A DNA stretch of 64,000 bases from an uncultured Bacteroidales bacterium (GTDB lineage Bacteria > Bacteroidota > Bacteroidia > Bacteroidales > Muribaculaceae), in contig CATZGB010000007.1 of the NCBI GenBank assembly GCA_958418815.1, positions 1 to 64,000 on the forward strand, read 5' to 3'. Every line of letters begins with the position of its first letter. Within the stretch, counting starts at the first letter, position 1. The notes under the pieces are model-generated. The model ran no database searches. It saw nothing but the letters and a program-made list of their open reading frames with translations, and was not told the origin of the DNA. Positions 40,834 through 49,569 of the stretch are shown in pieces. Made by a program: the position numbers and the translations under genes.

Positions 40834-42530
40834 CTCATCAGCAGCACTATCACGACGCCCCACAGTATCAGCAGTATGTTGCCTATGGCATATGTCACCG
40901 TGTAACCCATAGCCGGGATGGTGCTGCCGATTGAATCCTGTACCGCTCCGAGCGACGCGGTGGTGGTGCGGCTGCCGGCGCAGCATCCGAGGTTGATGGC
41001 AGCCGGGAACTTGAATATCTTGTGGCCGATTATCACCCCGAGTATCAGCGGAATCGACGTGGCCAGCACACCCATGAGGAACAGCATGAAGCCCACCTCC
41101 TTGAGACCGCTGACAAACGACGGCCCGGAGGTGATGCCGATGACGGCAATGAACATGTTGAGGCCCAGGTTGTTCATCAGCCACACCGACGAGCGGGGTA
41201 TGCGCCCGAATGTCGGGTGCTTTGACCTGAGCCAGCCCAGACAGAGACCCGCGATAAGCGCGCCGCCGCTGACACTCAAGCTGATGGGCACATCGCCGAT
41301 ATGTATGGCCAGCGCGCCCAGCAGACCGCCGAGGAAGATGCCGATGCCGACAAACACAAGGTCGGTCTTGGTGGATTTGCGGTCGGGATAGCCCAGATGC
41401 GGAGCCGCGTCGGTGACCTCGCGCGCGAGGCCGACAATGGTAAGTATGTCACCGCGCTCTACCTTGACCTGGGCCAGCACCGGGATGTCAACGCCGCTGC
41501 GCGATATGCTCTTTATCGACACCCCGTACATCCATTTCATGCACCTGAGCTGGTCGACGGTCTTGCCTGCCGACTCCTTGGAGGCAATCGTCACCTGCAG
41601 CACCTCGGCGGGGAAATCAAGTATCTCCGCGTCATTCACCTCAGGCCCGATCCAGCTTTCGTCGCCGATGATGAACTCACGCCTTCCGCTCAGCACCAGC
41701 TCGTCGCCGGAGGCCACTTTCAGCTCCGGCGAGGGGTCGATGATGCGGCCGTCAGACCTGACCCTCTCCACGAAAATCCTGCGCCCCTGTCCGGCCAGAT
41801 GCTCCTCGATTTCCGCCACGCTGCGTGGGGTCGAGAAAAAGTCAGCCGTCGCTTTGTATGCCCTGAAAGACACAGGCCGCAACGCCCTGATGTAATTGGG
41901 GTCAGTGTTGGCCGACCCCTGGTTGAGCTTCTTCTCAAGCTCTACGGTCTCGGCCTTCACCTTCTTTATCCCTCCGAGCAGCCACGGGCCCATATTGGCC
42001 AGCACATAGGCCGAGCCGATGGTGCCGAATACATAGGTGACGGCGTAACACACCGGGATGATTCCCAGCCAGGCCTGCTTGTCAGCCGCCGAGGCGGAGA
42101 CAGTCTGGAGGGTGTCGGTGCCGACACCGATGGCCGCCGACATGGTCTGCGCACCGGCGAGCAACCCGATGGCCTCGCCGATGTTGTAGCCCATGCAGAG
42201 GCATATGCCCCACGTCACGAGCAGGCACATCACGCAGACCACCACGGCAAAGCCCACCTGCTTGAGCCCGTCGCCCCTCAGCGCCGCGAAAAACTGCGGC
42301 CCGACACTGTAACCTATCGCGAATAGGAACAGAAGGAAAAACACATCCTTCAACGGGCCGGGAATCTGTATGTCGAGCTGGCCGACCAGCACCCCCACAA
42401 GCAGCACGGAGGTGACCGTGCCGAGCGAGAACGCCTTGTATTTCAGCTGCCCGACAAAAAAGCCGACACCGATGGTGAGAAACACCGCCAGCGCCGGGTT
42501 ATTCCTTAATACTTCGACAATCCAGTCCAT
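40830..42530 (-). CDS. AspT/YidE-YbjL family antiporter
   Basis: A 566-residue inner-membrane transporter of the aspartate:alanine exchanger (AAEx) family. Two blocks of five to six membrane segments (about residues 8-185 and 385-565) flank a cytoplasmic central region (about 190-375) that holds two TrkA-C/RCK-C-like domains (RIFVERVRSDGRIIDPSPELKVASGDELVLSGRR; VDIPVLAQVKVERGDILTIVG). Each membrane half carries a duplicated GxxxG-type motif (AQTMSAAIGVGTDTLQ and SRTTTASLGAVQDSIG). AspT members exchange aspartate for alanine and help proton balance, which fits the adjacent divergent gad cluster. The real substrate is not proven, and no aspartate decarboxylase is in view. Confidence 0.85.
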   Translation of the reverse strand: MDWIVEVLRNNPALAVFLTIGVGFFVGQLKYKAFSLGTVTSVLLVGVLVGQLDIQIPGPLKDVFFLLFLFAIGYSVGPQFFAALRGDGLKQVGFAVVVCVMCLLVTWGICLCMGYNIGEAIGLLAGAQTMSAAIGVGTDTLQTVSASAADKQAWLGIIPVCYAVTYVFGTIGSAYVLANMGPWLLGGIKKVKAETVELEKKLNQGSANTDPNYIRALRPVSFRAYKATADFFSTPRSVAEIEEHLAGQGRRIFVERVRSDGRIIDPSPELKVASGDELVLSGRREFIIGDESWIGPEVNDAEILDFPAEVLQVTIASKESAGKTVDQLRCMKWMYGVSIKSISRSGVDIPVLAQVKVERGDILTIVGLAREVTDAAPHLGYPDRKSTKTDLVFVGIGIFLGGLLGALAIHIGDVPISLSVSGGALIAGLCLGWLRSKHPTFGRIPRSSVWLMNNLGLNMFIAVIGITSGPSFVSGLKEVGFMLFLMGVLATSIPLILGVIIGHKIFKFPAAINLGCCAGSRTTTASLGAVQDSIGSTIPAMGYTVTYAIGNILLILWGVVIVLLMS

Positions 42531-42679
42531 TCCTGAACAAAATTTTGATTAGTTAAAACAATACATCCTTAATAACACCACCCCGGGGCGATATGTTTAG
42601 TCATCCGGTGTAGCCACGACGGCCACACCCGATTCTTATGCAATTTTGTTAAAAACACACTAAAACCGCCCATGTGCAA

Positions 42680-42687
42680 CAAACATA
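42680..42687 (-). promoter_or_regulatory. Possible -7 box of the AspT-like gene
   Basis: On the minus strand this reads TATGTTTG, an exact TAnnTTTG match, about 150 nt upstream of the start codon. No equally good box was found for gadB on the plus strand in the shared 259-bp divergent region. Confidence 0.35.
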
Positions 42688-42789
42688 ACCGCGTCCACAG
42701 ATGTTTTGTCAACAGTGACGGGGGGAAGAGCCGCGGGCTCCTGCTTCTGCCAAAATTCAATAACAACAACTCTTTTAAAACCTGAAACA

Positions 42790-44226
42790 ATGCTCGATTC
42801 AAAACTCGACCCCAACTTCCGCAACGGAGACGCAAAGACTGATGTGTTCGGCTCTGACGCCATGCTCCAGGCTGCTCCTGTAGACCGTATCCCCAATGGG
42901 CCAACCACCCCTGAGATCGCCTACCAGATGGTGAAAGACGAGACCTTCGCCCAGACACAGCCCCGCCTCAACCTCGCCACATTCGTGACCACTTACATGG
43001 ATGAGTATGCCACGAAGCTCATGAACGAGGCCATCAACATCAACTACATCGACGAGACCGAGTATCCCCGCATCGCGGTGATGAACGGCAAATGTATCAA
43101 CATCCTGGCCAACCTCTGGAACACCCCGGAGACCAACAAGTGGAAGACCGGCGCACTGGCAATCGGCTCCTCAGAGGCATGTATGCTGGGCGGCATCGCC
43201 GCTTGGCTCCGATGGCGCGAACGCCGCCAGAAGGAGGGGAAGCCATATGACAAGCCAAACTTCGTCATCTCCACTGGTTTCCAGGTTGTCTGGGAGAAAT
43301 TCGCCCAGCTCTGGCAGATCGAGATGCGTACCGTCCCCCTGTCGCTCGACAAGACCACCCTCGACCCCGTCGAGGCCCTCAAGCTCTGCGACGAGAACAC
43401 CATCTGCATCGTGCCTATCCAGGGTGTCACCTGGACCGGACTTAACGATGACGTGGAGGCCCTTGACAAGGCCCTTGACGCTTACAACGCCAAGACCGGA
43501 TATGACATCCCAATCCATGTCGACGCAGCTTCGGGCGGTTTCATCCTGCCTTTCCTCTTCCCTGAGGTAAAATGGGACTTCCGCCTGAAATGGGTGCTTT
43601 CGATTTCCACCTCAGGCCACAAGTTCGGCCTCGTCTACCCCGGTCTGGGCTGGGTTGTCTGGAAAGACAAGCAGTATCTCCCCGATGTGATGTCGTTCAG
43701 TGTCAACTACCTCGGCGCTGAAATCAGCCAGGTGGGCCTCAACTTCTCGCGTCCGGCGGCTCAGATTCTCGGCCAGTACTACCAGTTCATCCGCCTCGGA
43801 TTCGAGGGTTACAAGAACATCCAGTACAACTCCCTCTCTGTGGCCAGATACCTCCACAGCCAGGTGAGCGCGATGCCCGAGTTCCAGCCCTACTCACCCG
43901 ATGTGCCCAACCCCATCTTCGTATGGCTGATGAAACCCGAGGTGCAGAAGACCGCCAAGTGGACCCTCTTCGACCTCCAGGACAAGCTCGCCCAGAAGGG
44001 CTGGATGGTGCCGGCCTACACTCTGCCCGCCAACATCGAGAACATCGTCGTCATGCGAGTGCTCTGCAAGCAGGGATTCAGCCGCGACATGGCCGACCAG
44101 CTCCTCAACGACATCCGTTTCGCCGTCAACGAGCTTAACGCCCTCGAGTACCCGACCACTACACGTATCGCCATGGAGAAGAATGTGCCCCTGGTGGCCA
44201 AGACCTTCAACCATACCGGCAAATAA
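42790..44226 (+). CDS. gadB: Glutamate decarboxylase
   Basis: A 478-residue PLP enzyme (EC 4.1.1.15) that turns glutamate into GABA and CO2 while consuming a cytoplasmic proton. Lys278 in SISTSGHKFGLVYPG forms the Schiff base; HVDAASGGFILPF supplies the PLP-stacking and Asp contacts. The ATG at 42790 begins the family sequence MLDSKLDPNF; a longer in-frame start at 42706 adds 28 residues of no resemblance. The C-terminus FNHTGK resembles the pH-dependent C-terminal His-Thr plug of E. coli GadB, so acid activation is expected. It heads the cluster gadB-glsA-gadC. Confidence 0.97.
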   Translation: MLDSKLDPNFRNGDAKTDVFGSDAMLQAAPVDRIPNGPTTPEIAYQMVKDETFAQTQPRLNLATFVTTYMDEYATKLMNEAININYIDETEYPRIAVMNGKCINILANLWNTPETNKWKTGALAIGSSEACMLGGIAAWLRWRERRQKEGKPYDKPNFVISTGFQVVWEKFAQLWQIEMRTVPLSLDKTTLDPVEALKLCDENTICIVPIQGVTWTGLNDDVEALDKALDAYNAKTGYDIPIHVDAASGGFILPFLFPEVKWDFRLKWVLSISTSGHKFGLVYPGLGWVVWKDKQYLPDVMSFSVNYLGAEISQVGLNFSRPAAQILGQYYQFIRLGFEGYKNIQYNSLSVARYLHSQVSAMPEFQPYSPDVPNPIFVWLMKPEVQKTAKWTLFDLQDKLAQKGWMVPAYTLPANIENIVVMRVLCKQGFSRDMADQLLNDIRFAVNELNALEYPTTTRIAMEKNVPLVAKTFNHTGK

Positions 44227-44244
44227 TCGCTATCACCACTAACC

Positions 44245-44300
44245 GGACACGACCGGCGACCGCACATGCCCCTAAGGGGGCAGCGGCGGCGGCCGTGTCC
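44245..44300 (+). terminator. Intercistronic hairpin between gadB and glsA
   Basis: GGACACG (44245-44251) pairs perfectly with CGTGTCC (44294-44300), with a GCCCCTAAGGGGGC-type inner hairpin and extra GC pairing between. CTCTTTTC follows directly. The gene order downstream continues, so this is more likely a leaky terminator or mRNA-stabilising structure that sets GadB above GlsA/GadC. Confidence 0.6.
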
Positions 44301-44364
44301 CTCTTTTCAAACCCGGTCACTCCCCCACTGTGGGCAGCAACCTTCATCCAACAATCTCCATACA

Positions 44365-45330
44365 ATGGACATCTCCATAACCAAAAAGCAGATACAGGAG
44401 GCGGCCTCGCAAGCCTACGACTACGCGTCGAAGGTCTCCGGTGGGGCCAACGCCGACTACATCCCCTTCCTGGCCAACATCGACCCGGCCCTTTTCGGGC
44501 TGAGCGTGATGCTGCCCGACGGGACAGCCGTCAACCTGGGCGACACCTCATACCGCTTCGGCATCGAGTCTGTGTCGAAAGTGCCAACGGCAATCCTGGC
44601 CATGCGGCAGCATTCCCCCCAGGGGGTGCTTGAGAAAATCGGGGCCGACGCGACCGGCCTGCCGTTCAACTCCATCTTCGCCATACTTCTTGAGAACGAC
44701 CACCCATCCACCCCGCTGGTCAACGCCGGGGCCATATCGGCATGCTCGATGATCGACCCCAAGGGTGACTCCGACGCGAAGTGGGAAGCCATCACCGACA
44801 ACATCACCGACCTCTGCGGCTCGGCCCCCGAGCTGATCGACGAGCTTTACAAGAGCGAGAGCGCCACCAACTTCAACAACCGGGCCATCACCTGGCTGCT
44901 GAAAAACTATGGCCGCATCTATGACGACCCGATGATGAGCCTCGACCTCTACACCCGCCAGTGTTCGCTCGGCGTCACCTCGGCGCAACTCGCCACTATG
45001 GCCGCCACCATCGCCACCAAAGGGCGCAACCCCCTCACGGGCAAGCAGGTCTTCGACCCTGCCATCTCCCCAAAGATAACCACAATGATTGCCACAGTGG
45101 GGTTCTACCAGAACACCGGCGACTGGCTCTACACCTCCGGCATCCCGGCCAAGAGCGGCGTGGGGGGCGGAGTGATGGGTGTGCTGCCCGGCGTGCTGGG
45201 CATCGCCGCCTTCGCGCCCCCGCTCGACGCGGCGGGCAACTCGGTCAAGGCCCAGGCCGCCGTCAAGAAGTTCATGCAGCTCCTGGGGCTTGGTGTCATG
45301 AACGGCGACAGGGTGACGGTGACCGACTGA
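44365..45330 (+). CDS. glsA: Glutaminase
   Basis: A 321-residue serine-type glutaminase (EC 3.5.1.2) releasing ammonia from glutamine. The beta-lactamase-like active site has Ser69 and Lys72 in GIESVSKVPTAI; EKIGADATGLPFNSI, NAGAISACSMI and GVGGGVMGVLPG are the other family blocks. The ATG at 44365 is chosen because the family sequence begins there; the upstream in-frame ATG at 44266 lies within the intercistronic hairpin. In acid resistance it both buffers by ammonia and supplies glutamate to GadB. It lies 138 bp after gadB and 46 bp before gadC. Confidence 0.96.
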   Translation: MDISITKKQIQEAASQAYDYASKVSGGANADYIPFLANIDPALFGLSVMLPDGTAVNLGDTSYRFGIESVSKVPTAILAMRQHSPQGVLEKIGADATGLPFNSIFAILLENDHPSTPLVNAGAISACSMIDPKGDSDAKWEAITDNITDLCGSAPELIDELYKSESATNFNNRAITWLLKNYGRIYDDPMMSLDLYTRQCSLGVTSAQLATMAATIATKGRNPLTGKQVFDPAISPKITTMIATVGFYQNTGDWLYTSGIPAKSGVGGGVMGVLPGVLGIAAFAPPLDAAGNSVKAQAAVKKFMQLLGLGVMNGDRVTVTD

Positions 45331-45376
45331 CGTTTCAATCAACATTTTCCATCAATTGTTTCAAACTATTTCCGAT

Positions 45377-46963
45377 ATGGCTACAAAACCTTCCGCTCCC
45401 TCGACCGGCCCGTCAAAAGGAGCTACCGTAAAGTCGGCCGCGAAACTCGGGGTTGGCACCCTGATGATCATGAACATCGTGGCCGTTGTCTCCCTGCGTG
45501 GCCTCCCCGCCGAAGCCGAGTATGGCATGAGTTCGGCATTCTACTACCTCTTCGCGGCGCTTGTGTTCCTCATCCCCGTGTCGCTCGTGGCCGCCGAGCT
45601 GGCCGCCATGTTCCCCTACCAGCAAGGCGGGATGTTCCGCTGGGTGGGGGAGGCATTCGGCCGCAAGCTGGGCTTCCTCGGCATCTGGCTGCAGTGGATT
45701 GAAAGCACCATCTGGTTCCCGACGGTGCTGACATTCGGCGCGGTCTCGCTGGCGTTCATCGGTATGGACCATGTCGCCGACTCCCATCTGGCCGCCAACA
45801 AATATTACACCATCATAGTGGTGCTGGCCATCTACTGGCTTGCCACGCTGATTTCGATGAAGGGCCTGGGATGGGTAGGCAAGATTTCCAAGATCGGCGG
45901 CATGGTAGGCACCGTGATTCCCGCCTGCCTGCTCGTGATTTTCGGTGTCATCTACCTCGCCATCGGGGGGCACTCGGAGATGAACTTCCACGGCGACTTC
46001 TTCCCTGACCTGACCAACTTCGACAATGTGGTGCTGGCGGCATCGATCTTCCTGTTCTACGCCGGCATGGAGATGTCGGGCGTCCATGTCAGACAGATCA
46101 AGAACCCGGCAGTCAACTACCCCAAGGCGGTCTTCGGCGGCGCGCTGGTGACGGTGCTGATATTCGTCCTCGGCACCTACGCCCTCGGGGTAATCATCCC
46201 GGCAAAGGACATCAACCTGGTGCAGAGCCTCCTGGTCGGATTTGACAACTACCTCGTTTCGTTCCACCTCGACTGGCTGACCCCGGTCATCGCCATCGCC
46301 TTGGCGTTCGGCGTGCTCGCCGGAGTGCTTACCTGGGTCGCAGGCCCCTCCAAAGGAGTCTTCGCCGTCGGCCAGGCCGGTTACCTCCCCCCCTTCTTCC
46401 AGAAGACCAACAAGGCCGGTGTCCAGAAAAACATCCTCATCGTGCAGGGGATAGCCGTCACCCTGCTTTCACTGCTCTTCGTGGTGATGCCCTCGGTGCA
46501 GAGCTTCTACCAGATCCTGTCGCAGCTGACAGTGCTGCTCTACCTCATCGCATACCTGCTGATGTTTGCCGCCGCCATCTACCTGCGCTACTCGATGAAA
46601 GAGGCCAAGCGTCCGTTCCGCATCGGCAGCAAGGGCAACTGGCTGATGTGGGTCGTTGGCGGGGTCGGCTTCCTCGGCTCGCTGCTCGCCTTCGTCCTGA
46701 GCTTCTTCCCGCCCGACCAGATTTCGATGGGCTCCACCACGGTATGGTATGCCGTCCTCTTCGGCGGAGTGATCCTATTCACGGTCCTTCCCTTCATCAT
46801 CCTGGCTTTCCGCAAGCCTTCATGGGTCAACCCCAAGAGCGACTTCGTGCCGTTCCACTGGCAGAAAGACCCTGAGTCGCAGGCTCTCCTCAAAGCCGCC
46901 CAGCAGGAATACGAGGCCAAGGAGGCCCAGAAGGGACAAGCGTCGGCCGCAGACAACGGCTGA
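45377..46963 (+). CDS. gadC: Glutamate:GABA antiporter
   Basis: A 528-residue APC-superfamily inner-membrane antiporter with about 12 membrane segments, exchanging external glutamate (or glutamine) for internal GABA and so exporting one proton equivalent per cycle. Landmarks: VVSLRGLPAEAEYGMSSAFYY near the first helix, PYQQGGMFRWVGEAFG, and FYAGMEMSGVHVRQIKNP. The ATG at 45377 is preferred to an in-frame TTG seven codons upstream. The C-terminal cytoplasmic tail (about residues 485-528, SQALLKAAQQEYEAKEAQKG) may be the pH plug as in E. coli GadC. A strong terminator ends the cluster. Confidence 0.95.
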   Translation: MATKPSAPSTGPSKGATVKSAAKLGVGTLMIMNIVAVVSLRGLPAEAEYGMSSAFYYLFAALVFLIPVSLVAAELAAMFPYQQGGMFRWVGEAFGRKLGFLGIWLQWIESTIWFPTVLTFGAVSLAFIGMDHVADSHLAANKYYTIIVVLAIYWLATLISMKGLGWVGKISKIGGMVGTVIPACLLVIFGVIYLAIGGHSEMNFHGDFFPDLTNFDNVVLAASIFLFYAGMEMSGVHVRQIKNPAVNYPKAVFGGALVTVLIFVLGTYALGVIIPAKDINLVQSLLVGFDNYLVSFHLDWLTPVIAIALAFGVLAGVLTWVAGPSKGVFAVGQAGYLPPFFQKTNKAGVQKNILIVQGIAVTLLSLLFVVMPSVQSFYQILSQLTVLLYLIAYLLMFAAAIYLRYSMKEAKRPFRIGSKGNWLMWVVGGVGFLGSLLAFVLSFFPPDQISMGSTTVWYAVLFGGVILFTVLPFIILAFRKPSWVNPKSDFVPFHWQKDPESQALLKAAQQEYEAKEAQKGQASAADNG

Positions 46964-47008
46964 GCCGGCAGCGCCTTCCATACATCCTTACCACACACAT
47001 ATGACAAA

Positions 47009-47058
47009 CCCACAGGGGCTGTCCGGTAGATTCCGGACAGCCCCTGTGGGTCGGTTTT
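47009..47058 (+). terminator. Terminator of the gadB-glsA-gadC cluster
   Basis: An 18-bp perfect stem, CCCACAGGGGCTGTCCGG (47009-47026) / CCGGACAGCCCCTGTGGG (47033-47050), with a 6-base loop, followed by TCGGTTTT. It also stops transcription from the convergent OmpH gene, being palindromic, though the T-run is better on the plus strand. Confidence 0.88.
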
Positions 47059-47095
47059 ATGTCATGCCCCGGGGGATGGTTACCGCAAGGACTGG

Positions 47096-47749
47096 TTATT
47101 TTGTCTCCTCTTTCTTCTCGTCGGCCTTCTTGTCATCCTTTGCGGGAGCGGCCTTCTTGTAACGGGCGTTCAGGCCGGCGATCACATCGGCGGTGATGTC
47201 GAGGGCCGGGTTGAAGTACTGGCCGGGGGAGTAGAGCAGGATCGCGTCGTAGTGCTTGTCGCGGTTGTAGTGTACCAGGAAGTTGTTGATCGAGTCGAGG
47301 AATTCCTGCTGCTGGCGGAGGGCCTCCTGCTGGGCGCGGGCCTGGAGGTTGCCCAGGTAGGTCTCGGCCTGCTGCTGCTTGCGGTTGAGATCCTGCATGT
47401 CGGCGTTGTATGAGGCCTCGGAGAGGTAGCCGTTTGACTGCACTTTCTGCTGGATGTTGGAGGCCAGACGCTGCAGCTCGCTCTGGCGGCTCTGCATGGC
47501 GTTCTCAAGCTCACGGGTGGCACGGAGATTTGTCTCGTTGTAGGTCTTTACCAGGTCGTAGTTGGCCATCACCGAGTCCATGTTGTAATAACGGATGTTG
47601 GTGGTGGGTTCGAACTTCTCTCCCTCTGCCTTGACAGTCTTGGGAGCATCCTGGCCTGAGGCCTGTTCTTTCTTTTCCTCACTGCCGGAACAGCTCGCCA
47701 GAGTCAGGGCGAAAGCGGCGGTCCCGAGGGCGAAAGCAAGTTTTTTCAT
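47096..47749 (-). CDS. OmpH/Skp-like lipoprotein
   Basis: A 217-residue exported coiled-coil protein. The lipobox LASC gives a lipidated Cys near residue 20; a charged, disordered stretch follows. IRYYNMDSVMANYDLVKTYNE starts the OmpH/Skp fold, and a long Gln-rich helix (about 75-160; ELENAMQSRQSELQRLASNIQQ) forms the tentacle-like coiled coil. The C-terminus is Lys-rich. Skp-like proteins hold unfolded outer-membrane proteins in the periplasm; being a lipoprotein here suggests membrane tethering. Its start overlaps the stop of the upstream 67-residue gene by 4 nt, so translation is probably coupled. Confidence 0.85.
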   Translation of the reverse strand: MKKLAFALGTAAFALTLASCSGSEEKKEQASGQDAPKTVKAEGEKFEPTTNIRYYNMDSVMANYDLVKTYNETNLRATRELENAMQSRQSELQRLASNIQQKVQSNGYLSEASYNADMQDLNRKQQQAETYLGNLQARAQQEALRQQQEFLDSINNFLVHYNRDKHYDAILLYSPGQYFNPALDITADVIAGLNARYKKAAPAKDDKKADEKKEETK

Positions 47750-47949
47750 TGGTGGCTCTGAATATTGTTTTTTGAGTTGTTATTCTTCTTGAGGCGCTCA
47801 AGGGCCTGGCGGCGACGGCGGGGCAGCTCGTGGACATGCCCCGACGGGAACGCTCCCCCCTTGACAAACAAGGCTTTCACACCCAGCAAGACGATGGCGA
47901 TGGCCAGCAGCGACACCACCGATATGACTGTGACAAGGATGGTTTTCAT
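47746..47949 (-). CDS. Small membrane protein, coupled to OmpH gene
   Basis: A 67-residue protein with one strongly hydrophobic N-terminal segment (about residues 3-28, ILVTVISVVSLLAIAIVLLG), then VKALFVKGGAFPSGHVHELP and an Arg/Lys-rich, then Asn-rich, tail. The KGG-F-P-HV stretch resembles a short Bacteroidales family I recall only loosely, so no function is assigned. A perfect -7 box precedes it and the ATGA overlap with the OmpH gene argues that it is a real, translated gene. Confidence 0.7.
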   Translation of the reverse strand: MKTILVTVISVVSLLAIAIVLLGVKALFVKGGAFPSGHVHELPRRRRQALERLKKNNNSKNNIQSHQ

Positions 47950-47972
47950 CGGTTTTAAGCCTATTTTGGGCG

Positions 47973-47980
47973 CAAATATA
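47973..47980 (-). promoter_or_regulatory. -7 box of the small membrane protein/OmpH operon
   Basis: On the minus strand this reads TATATTTG, an exact TAnnTTTG match, 23 nt before the start codon of the 67-residue gene. Confidence 0.7.
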
Positions 47981-48022
47981 AGAAAGTTATGGCAATTTTT
48001 GGCCGAATTTCATTTTTATTTT

Positions 48023-48030
48023 GTAACTTA
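48023..48030 (+). promoter_or_regulatory. Possible -7 box of pepD
   Basis: TAACTTAG, one mismatch from TAnnTTTG, about 65 bases upstream of the pepD start and divergent from the OmpH operon promoter. Confidence 0.45.
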
Positions 48031-48094
48031 GCCGTATCGAAACTCGACATTTAACAGAATTTTCAAATCCCAAAGATATTTTAAAAGTCAACCA

Positions 48095-49552
48095 ATGGAA
48101 GTTAAAGACCTTCAGCCCAAAGAGGTGTTTGAAATCTTCGACCAGATCACGAAGATTCCCCGCCCGTCCAAGAAAGAGGAGAAAATCCGCCAGTACATCC
48201 TCGATTTCGCCAAGGAACACGGCATCGAGGCCAAAGCCGACAAAATCGGCAACGTGATTCTCCGCAAGCCCGCCACCCCCGGCCATGAGAACGCCCCGAC
48301 GGTGATTCTCCAGGGACACATGGACATGGTTTGCGAGAGCGACCATCCCGGATTCGACTTCGACAACAACCCCATCGAGACCGTCGTCGACGGCGAGTGG
48401 GTGAAGGCCAAGGGAACGACCCTCGGCGCAGACAACGGCATCGGCGTAGCCGCCGCCCTGGCCATCCTGACCGACGACAAGCTCGTGCATGGCCCCCTGG
48501 AGGCGCTCATCACAATGGATGAGGAGACCGGAATGACCGGAGCCAACAACCTTGAGAAGGGTGAGCTGAAGGGCTCGATGCTCATCAACCTCGACTCGGA
48601 GGATGACGCGGAGATTTTCGTGGGATGCGCCGGCGGCATCGACACCGTGGCCACCTTCAATTACAAGCGCTCATTCGCCCCCGTCGATTTCCATTACTTC
48701 AACCTCGACGTGCGCGACGGCCTCGGAGGCCATTCGGGCGGTGACATCCACCTGGGACGCGCCAACGCCAACAAAATCATCTCACGCTTCCTCTTCAACC
48801 TGATGCAGGCCCATGACGAGGTATGCGTGGCCGAAATCGACGGCGGCAACCTCCGCAACGCAATCCCCCGCGCGGCACACGTGGTATTCGGCGTGCACAC
48901 CTCACGCAAGGAGGATGTCCGCATCGCGTTCAACAAATACGCCGCCGACATCGAGAATGAATACAAGGGCCTCGAGACCACACTCAAGCTCAGCCTCGAC
49001 AGTGTCGACAAGCCCGATTTCACAATCGACACCGCAACCTCGCGCAACCTCGTCATGGCCCTGTACAGCGCCCCCCACGGCGTGCAGTCATGGAGCCGCG
49101 ACATGGAGGGACTGGTAGAGACCTCGACCAACCTCGCGTCGGTGAAGATGGCCGACAACGACAAAATCGTGGTGACAACCTCGCAGCGCTCCTGCGTGGA
49201 CTCCCGCAAATATGACATCGCCAACCAGGTGGAGGCCCTCTTCCTCCTGGCCGGGGCCGAGGTGAAGCACGGCGACGGCTACCCCGCCTGGACCCCCAAC
49301 CTCGACTCCCCCGTCATGAAGATGGCGTCAGACGCTTACGAGGAACTTTACGGGGTGAAGCCCGCCATCAAGGGCATCCACGCCGGCCTCGAATGCGCCC
49401 TCTTCCAGCAGAACTATCCTGAACTTGACATGGTTTCGTTCGGGCCGACCCTGCGCGACGTCCACTCCCCCTCGGAGCGCATGCACATCCCCGCTGTGGA
49501 GCGTTTCTACCAGCAGCTGCGCCGCACCCTCGAGAAGGTGGCAGCCCTCTGA
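48095..49552 (+). CDS. pepD: Aminoacyl-histidine dipeptidase (M20)
   Basis: A 485-residue cytosolic di-zinc peptidase that splits Xaa-His and other dipeptides. Zinc ligands are read in QGHMDMVCE (His75, Asp77), GADNGIGVAAALA and MDEETGMTGA (catalytic and bridging Glu), and the His near the end in IHAGLECALF. The Gly-His-Ser-Gly-Gly-Asp-Ile-His segment (GGHSGGDIH) belongs to the dimerisation/lid domain. Length is standard. A secreted muramidase gene follows after 17 bp, probably in the same transcript. Confidence 0.95.
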   Translation: MEVKDLQPKEVFEIFDQITKIPRPSKKEEKIRQYILDFAKEHGIEAKADKIGNVILRKPATPGHENAPTVILQGHMDMVCESDHPGFDFDNNPIETVVDGEWVKAKGTTLGADNGIGVAAALAILTDDKLVHGPLEALITMDEETGMTGANNLEKGELKGSMLINLDSEDDAEIFVGCAGGIDTVATFNYKRSFAPVDFHYFNLDVRDGLGGHSGGDIHLGRANANKIISRFLFNLMQAHDEVCVAEIDGGNLRNAIPRAAHVVFGVHTSRKEDVRIAFNKYAADIENEYKGLETTLKLSLDSVDKPDFTIDTATSRNLVMALYSAPHGVQSWSRDMEGLVETSTNLASVKMADNDKIVVTTSQRSCVDSRKYDIANQVEALFLLAGAEVKHGDGYPAWTPNLDSPVMKMASDAYEELYGVKPAIKGIHAGLECALFQQNYPELDMVSFGPTLRDVHSPSERMHIPAVERFYQQLRRTLEKVAAL

Positions 49553-49569
49553 ACCCTCCCCGACCGACC

